From Cohnella sp. WQ 127256 (GTDB lineage Bacteria > Bacillota > Bacilli > Paenibacillales > Paenibacillaceae), in the NCBI RefSeq assembly GCF_024519285.1, contig NZ_JAMZCY010000005.1:310001-374000 (forward strand): DNA of 64,000 bases. Reading direction: 5' to 3'. Shown in pieces: positions 60,479 to 64,000 of the stretch. Under the pieces are notes generated by a model that saw only the letters and a list, made by a program, of their open reading frames with translations, made no database searches and was not told where the DNA came from. Each line of letters starts with the position of its first letter. Position 1 is the first letter of the stretch. The translations under genes and the position numbers were made by a program.

Positions 60479-62458
60479 ATGATGAGTAATATATCCATCT
60501 CAACACCCGTTCAGTTGAAGAACGTGATAATCCAGGATGAGTTCTGGTCCCCTTATATTTCATTGGTTCGCGATGTCGTCGTACCTTACCAGTGGAAGGC
60601 GCTTAATGACCGAATCGAAGGCACTGAGCCGAGTCACGCCATCCGGAATTTCAAAATCGCGGCCGGATTGGAGCAGGGCGAATTCTACGGCATGGTGTTC
60701 CAAGACAGCGACGTGGCCAAGTGGCTGGAAGCCGTCGGTTATCTTTTGGAGCGAATGCCTGATCCCGATCTGGAAAAGGTAGCGGACGAAGTCGTCGATC
60801 TGATCGCTCAGGCGCAACATGCGGACGGATACTTGAATACTTATTTTACGCTCAAAGAGCCAGCAGGCAGATGGACGAACCTCGCGGAGTGCCACGAGCT
60901 CTACTGCGCGGGTCATCTAATTGAAGCGGCGGTCGCCTATGAGAAGGCAACGGGGAAGGGCAAGATTCTGGAAGTGGCATGCAAGCTGGCCGACTGCATT
61001 GATGCGGCGTTCGGGCCGGAGGATGGGAAGATCAAAGGTTACGATGGGCACCAAGAGGTCGAGCTGGCGCTAATGAAGCTCTACAGAGCCACCTTGAACG
61101 ATCGATATATGAATCTGGCGAAATTCTTCTTGGACGAGAGAGGGCAGAGTCCCCACTTCTACGACTTAGAGTTCGATCGCCGGAATGGCGAGATTCATTT
61201 CGAAGCGCTGAAGATGGCCAAGGACAAAGCTTACAGCCAAGCGCACGTCCCGATTCGAATGCAGCAGACGGCCGAAGGTCACGCGGTGCGGGTCGTATAT
61301 ATGTGCACGGGTATGGCCGACGTCGCTGCCGCGACCGAAGACGAGGAGCTGCTGAAGGCTTGTCGGGCGCTCTGGAATAACATCGTGAACAAGCGGATGT
61401 ACATTACAGGATCGATCGGCTCGATGGCTTACGGTGAGTCGTTCACGCTCGATTACGATTTGCCGAACGATACGGCTTACTCCGAGACGTGCGCATCGAT
61501 CGGTCTCATCTTCTTCGCCCAACGCATGCTTCAGATCGAGCCGAGAAGTGAATACGCGGACGTCATGGAGAGAGCGCTCTATAACACCGTTATCGGCGGA
61601 ATGTCTCGCGACGGACAGCACTTCTTCTACGTGAATCCGTTGGAAGTTTGGCCTGAAGCGAGCGGTAAGAATCGGAATTTCGATCACGTGAAGATGGAAC
61701 GACAGCGATGGTTCGGTTGCGCTTGCTGCCCGCCTAATATCGCTAGGCTGCTCGCCTCTCTCGGCAGCTATATTTACTCGATCCAAGGGTATATCCTTTA
61801 TGCTCACTTATATATCGGGAGTCAAGTCACGTTGGAGGTGGATGGCAGCTCCGTTCAACTCATCCAGCAATCCGAGCTGCCTTGGAACGGTAACATCAGA
61901 TTCGAGCTGAAGATGGATCAACCCAAAATCTTCGCCTTAGCTCTGCGAATACCTAGCTGGTGCGGGTCCTGGGAGGTCAGGGTTAACGGACATCCGGTAG
62001 CGGAATCCGCTATGCACCTGATTAACGGTTATCTTCATCTCGAACGGGAATGGAACGCCAGCGATATCGTCCATCTGGTTCTGCCGATGAACGTTAATTT
62101 GATGAAAGGCAATCCAGATATTCGAGAGACCGTAGGCATGGTCGCCATTCAGCGAGGGCCGATGGTGTACTGTCTGGAGGAAGCCGACAATGGTAAAGGG
62201 CTGCATAAGCTACTCATCCGTCCTGGCTTCGAAGATCAAGCTAGCTTCGATTCAAGCTTGTTAGGCGGACTGCTTACCATCGACGTGTCCGCTTATCGGA
62301 TCCAAGACGAGGGCTGGACAAATCGACTGTATCGCGTGAATGTCGAGGATCGTTTGGAACCGACGACCGCCCGATTCATCCCTTACTTTGCTTGGGCGAA
62401 CCGGGGAATCGGTGAGATGAGAGTGTGGATTAGGGAAAATACGGTTTTACCCTCATGA
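60479..62458 (+). CDS. Glycoside hydrolase family 127 (beta-L-arabinofuranosidase-like)
   Basis: A 659-residue cytoplasmic enzyme without signal peptide. GH127 uses a zinc-bound cysteine nucleophile. The residues are present: Glu336 and Cys338 in YSETCASIG and Cys416-Cys417 in CACCPPN, matching Glu338, Cys340, Cys417, Cys418 of Bifidobacterium HypBA1. (alpha/alpha)6-barrel in the first two thirds, then C-terminal beta-sandwich (about 440-650). Probable substrate is beta-L-arabinofuranose oligosaccharides. AAAGGGG lies upstream; a second ATG at 60482 could be used. With AraC and the solute-binding protein it forms a pentose-oligosaccharide module. Confidence 0.92.
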   Translation: MMSNISISTPVQLKNVIIQDEFWSPYISLVRDVVVPYQWKALNDRIEGTEPSHAIRNFKIAAGLEQGEFYGMVFQDSDVAKWLEAVGYLLERMPDPDLEKVADEVVDLIAQAQHADGYLNTYFTLKEPAGRWTNLAECHELYCAGHLIEAAVAYEKATGKGKILEVACKLADCIDAAFGPEDGKIKGYDGHQEVELALMKLYRATLNDRYMNLAKFFLDERGQSPHFYDLEFDRRNGEIHFEALKMAKDKAYSQAHVPIRMQQTAEGHAVRVVYMCTGMADVAAATEDEELLKACRALWNNIVNKRMYITGSIGSMAYGESFTLDYDLPNDTAYSETCASIGLIFFAQRMLQIEPRSEYADVMERALYNTVIGGMSRDGQHFFYVNPLEVWPEASGKNRNFDHVKMERQRWFGCACCPPNIARLLASLGSYIYSIQGYILYAHLYIGSQVTLEVDGSSVQLIQQSELPWNGNIRFELKMDQPKIFALALRIPSWCGSWEVRVNGHPVAESAMHLINGYLHLEREWNASDIVHLVLPMNVNLMKGNPDIRETVGMVAIQRGPMVYCLEEADNGKGLHKLLIRPGFEDQASFDSSLLGGLLTIDVSAYRIQDEGWTNRLYRVNVEDRLEPTTARFIPYFAWANRGIGEMRVWIRENTVLPS

Positions 62459-62618
62459 GGTGCAAGTATAGATTATCATTGCTGACTCTGGTCAGGGAGG
62501 GAAGGGAATGGAGCAAGCGTTCCTCAGTTTTACCGTCTCATAGACAGATGAAATATTCCCCGTCAGCGAGGGAGGAATTAAGGAAAGACGACGAATTATA
62601 TATGATGGAGGGGTTAAT

Positions 62619-64000
62619 GTGAAAGCAATGAAAAAGGGAATGATGCTTAGCGTGGTTATGATCTTGATCTTAGCCATGATCGTTGGATGCGGTTCCAATA
62701 ATAACAAGAATACGAACGCGTCGCCATCGGAAGGAAAAGCTTCAACAGCACCGGAGACGACGACTGAACCAGAAAAGACTTCAAAAACGGAGAAGGTTAA
62801 GATTACTTATTCGATGTGGGGAAGTGCGGAAGAAGGAAGTAAAACCCAGGAGGCGGCAGACAAGTTTAATGCCACCCAAGACAGAATCGAAGTCGAAGTA
62901 CAAGCGATTCCTTGGGAGAACTACATGACCAAGTTGAATACGCAGGCAACGGCAGGACAATTGCCGGATACAGGGATATTAAAGGAAGACGGCGTCATTC
63001 AGTGGTCTTCCGACGGCATGCTGAACGATGTAAGTTCCATGTATGAGGGAAGCGACAGCAAGCCGCTGGATAGCCTGGCCTACAAATATCAAGGCAAAAC
63101 CGTAGCTTATGCTGCGGCCAATGAAATTCTCCTCTTATACTACAACAAAGACATGTTCGACAAAGCGAACGTTCCCTATCCTCCATCCGTGCTTGAAAAA
63201 GCTTGGACGTGGGACGAATTCGTAGCAGCAGCTAAGAAGCTGACGAATGACAAGAACGGCAAACATCCTGGCGAAGATGGCTTTGATTCGCAGGGTATCG
63301 TTCAGTATGGCGCATCCGTTGAGAATCTGGCATGGCAATTGGAAACTTGGGCGCTCAGTAATGGCGGCGGTTTTTATAATAATGACGGTACAGAGGTAAG
63401 AATTGGGGAAGATGCCAGTACGGAAGCGATTCAGAAAGTCGCTGATCTGTACTTGAAAGATCATGTTGCCCCGTTGTCCGTCGGACAGACCGATGACGGC
63501 ATTCAGCGCACCATCATTGCGGGAACGGTTGCCATGGCCACCAACGGCCAGTGGAACGTAGGAACGAGCTTGAATGCGGCGAAGGAAGCAGGCCTGAAAT
63601 ACGGCGTAGCCGTATTGCCTTACATGAAGGAAAAGGTAACCCTCAATACGGGCGGTGCCAATGTCGTGTTCTCCCAAACCAAGCATCCGCAAGAAGCGAT
63701 GGAATGGCTCAAATGGTACACGGCCGAAGAAAACAACTGGGGACTCATTTCATCGGGCATTTGGATGCCAATTCTGGAGAAGTGGTATACGGATGAAACT
63801 CTCACCCATAAATGGGTCGACAATCCGAACTTCCCTCCGTATGACGAATACAAGTCTGCGGTAGTCGATTATGCGCAATCCTCCGCGGCGAGACCCGCTT
63901 CCTGGTTCTTTACGAATAATACGACGGACTTTAACACCCTACTCGGATCGAGTCTGGGGGATGTGTGGACCGGAAAGACGACCGCCAAGGACGCCATTGC
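62619..64000 (+). CDS. Sugar ABC transporter substrate-binding lipoprotein (3' end outside window)
   Basis: About 460 residues of a family-1 solute-binding lipoprotein. GTG at 62619 with GGAGGGG 5 nt upstream; an ATG at 62628 is also possible. Lipobox LAMIVGC, then an Asn/Thr/Ser/Glu-rich linker. Family features: KITYSMWGSAEEGSKTQEA, YYNKDMFDKANVPYPP, TWDEFVAAAKKLTND, GTVAMATNGQW. It runs to the end of the window. No ATPase here; permease genes likely follow. Its context suggests uptake of the oligosaccharide cleaved by the GH127. Confidence 0.93.
   Translation, partial: MKAMKKGMMLSVVMILILAMIVGCGSNNNKNTNASPSEGKASTAPETTTEPEKTSKTEKVKITYSMWGSAEEGSKTQEAADKFNATQDRIEVEVQAIPWENYMTKLNTQATAGQLPDTGILKEDGVIQWSSDGMLNDVSSMYEGSDSKPLDSLAYKYQGKTVAYAAANEILLLYYNKDMFDKANVPYPPSVLEKAWTWDEFVAAAKKLTNDKNGKHPGEDGFDSQGIVQYGASVENLAWQLETWALSNGGGFYNNDGTEVRIGEDASTEAIQKVADLYLKDHVAPLSVGQTDDGIQRTIIAGTVAMATNGQWNVGTSLNAAKEAGLKYGVAVLPYMKEKVTLNTGGANVVFSQTKHPQEAMEWLKWYTAEENNWGLISSGIWMPILEKWYTDETLTHKWVDNPNFPPYDEYKSAVVDYAQSSAARPASWFFTNNTTDFNTLLGSSLGDVWTGKTTAKDAI

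Noticed and set aside
61166-61807. 213-codon antisense ORF in the GH127 gene
   Set aside because: GC-rich codon bias of GH127 keeps the opposite frame open; no domain or ribosome binding site.

Overview
The window comes from the chromosome of a low-to-moderate G+C, endospore-forming Bacillota; gene content and order point to the Paenibacillaceae (Paenibacillus/Cohnella type). Evidence is a spore-germinant receptor operon, an alpha/beta SASP, the sporulation membrane proteins YtvI and YtaF, AGGAGG-type ribosome binding sites with many GTG/TTG starts, and B. subtilis-like synteny: dnaE, accDA-pyk, fxsA-ytvI, citZ-icd-mdh, phoPR, polA-fpg-ytaF-coaE, nrdR. The species assignment is an inference; no search was run. 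LAYOUT: 1-2131 is the 3' part of dnaE. 2294-6335 is a GerA/GerC/small membrane protein/GerB operon. 6497-10365 holds accD, accA and pyk behind a small ORF. 10459-12483 holds a thioesterase, FxsA and YtvI. 12641-16286 is a convergent ppk/ppx pair for polyphosphate. 16626-20577 is citZ-icd-mdh, with a GC-rich, repeat-filled gap between icd and mdh. 20766-24932 is a mixed block: two membrane proteins, a secreted TIMP-like protein, a nucleotidyltransferase behind an attenuator-like leader, and YfbR. 25020-29242 is class I fumarase, then phoR and phoP. 29300-31000 is repeat DNA around a PD-(D/E)XK-like gene. 31045-35416 is an AraC regulator divergent from a dehydrogenase/isomerase/dehydrogenase module. 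35575-52092 contains small membrane ORFs, a soluble CBS-chemoreceptor, two consecutive pst operons ending in two pstB genes and phoU, a second PD-(D/E)XK-like paralogue, and a c-di-GMP gene pair. 52247-58708 is polA-fpg-ytaF-coaE-SLT, ssp and nrdR. Two tRNAs (Ala, Lys) at 58905-59071 are followed by a tRNA-end remnant and a more G+C-rich carbohydrate module (AraC, GH127, solute-binding lipoprotein) that runs off the window. HOW IT WORKS TOGETHER: the dominant theme is phosphate. Five promoters carry 11-bp-phased TTAACA/TTTACA-type repeats resembling the PhoP box: ppk, phoP itself, a soluble CBS-chemoreceptor, the first pst operon (headed by a secreted copper-amine-oxidase-N-like protein) and the second pst operon. 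In four of the five the last or second-last repeat ends exactly 9 nt before a recognisable -10 hexamer. Weaker versions precede the GGDEF and EAL genes. This suggests one PhoP regulon in which phosphate uptake, polyphosphate synthesis, a chemoreceptor-like signalling protein and possibly c-di-GMP turnover respond together to phosphate starvation. I regard this as the most interesting signal in the window. Compared with the B. subtilis order mdh-phoP-phoR-polA, the pst/signalling block and accessory DNA occupy about 23 kb between phoP and polA.
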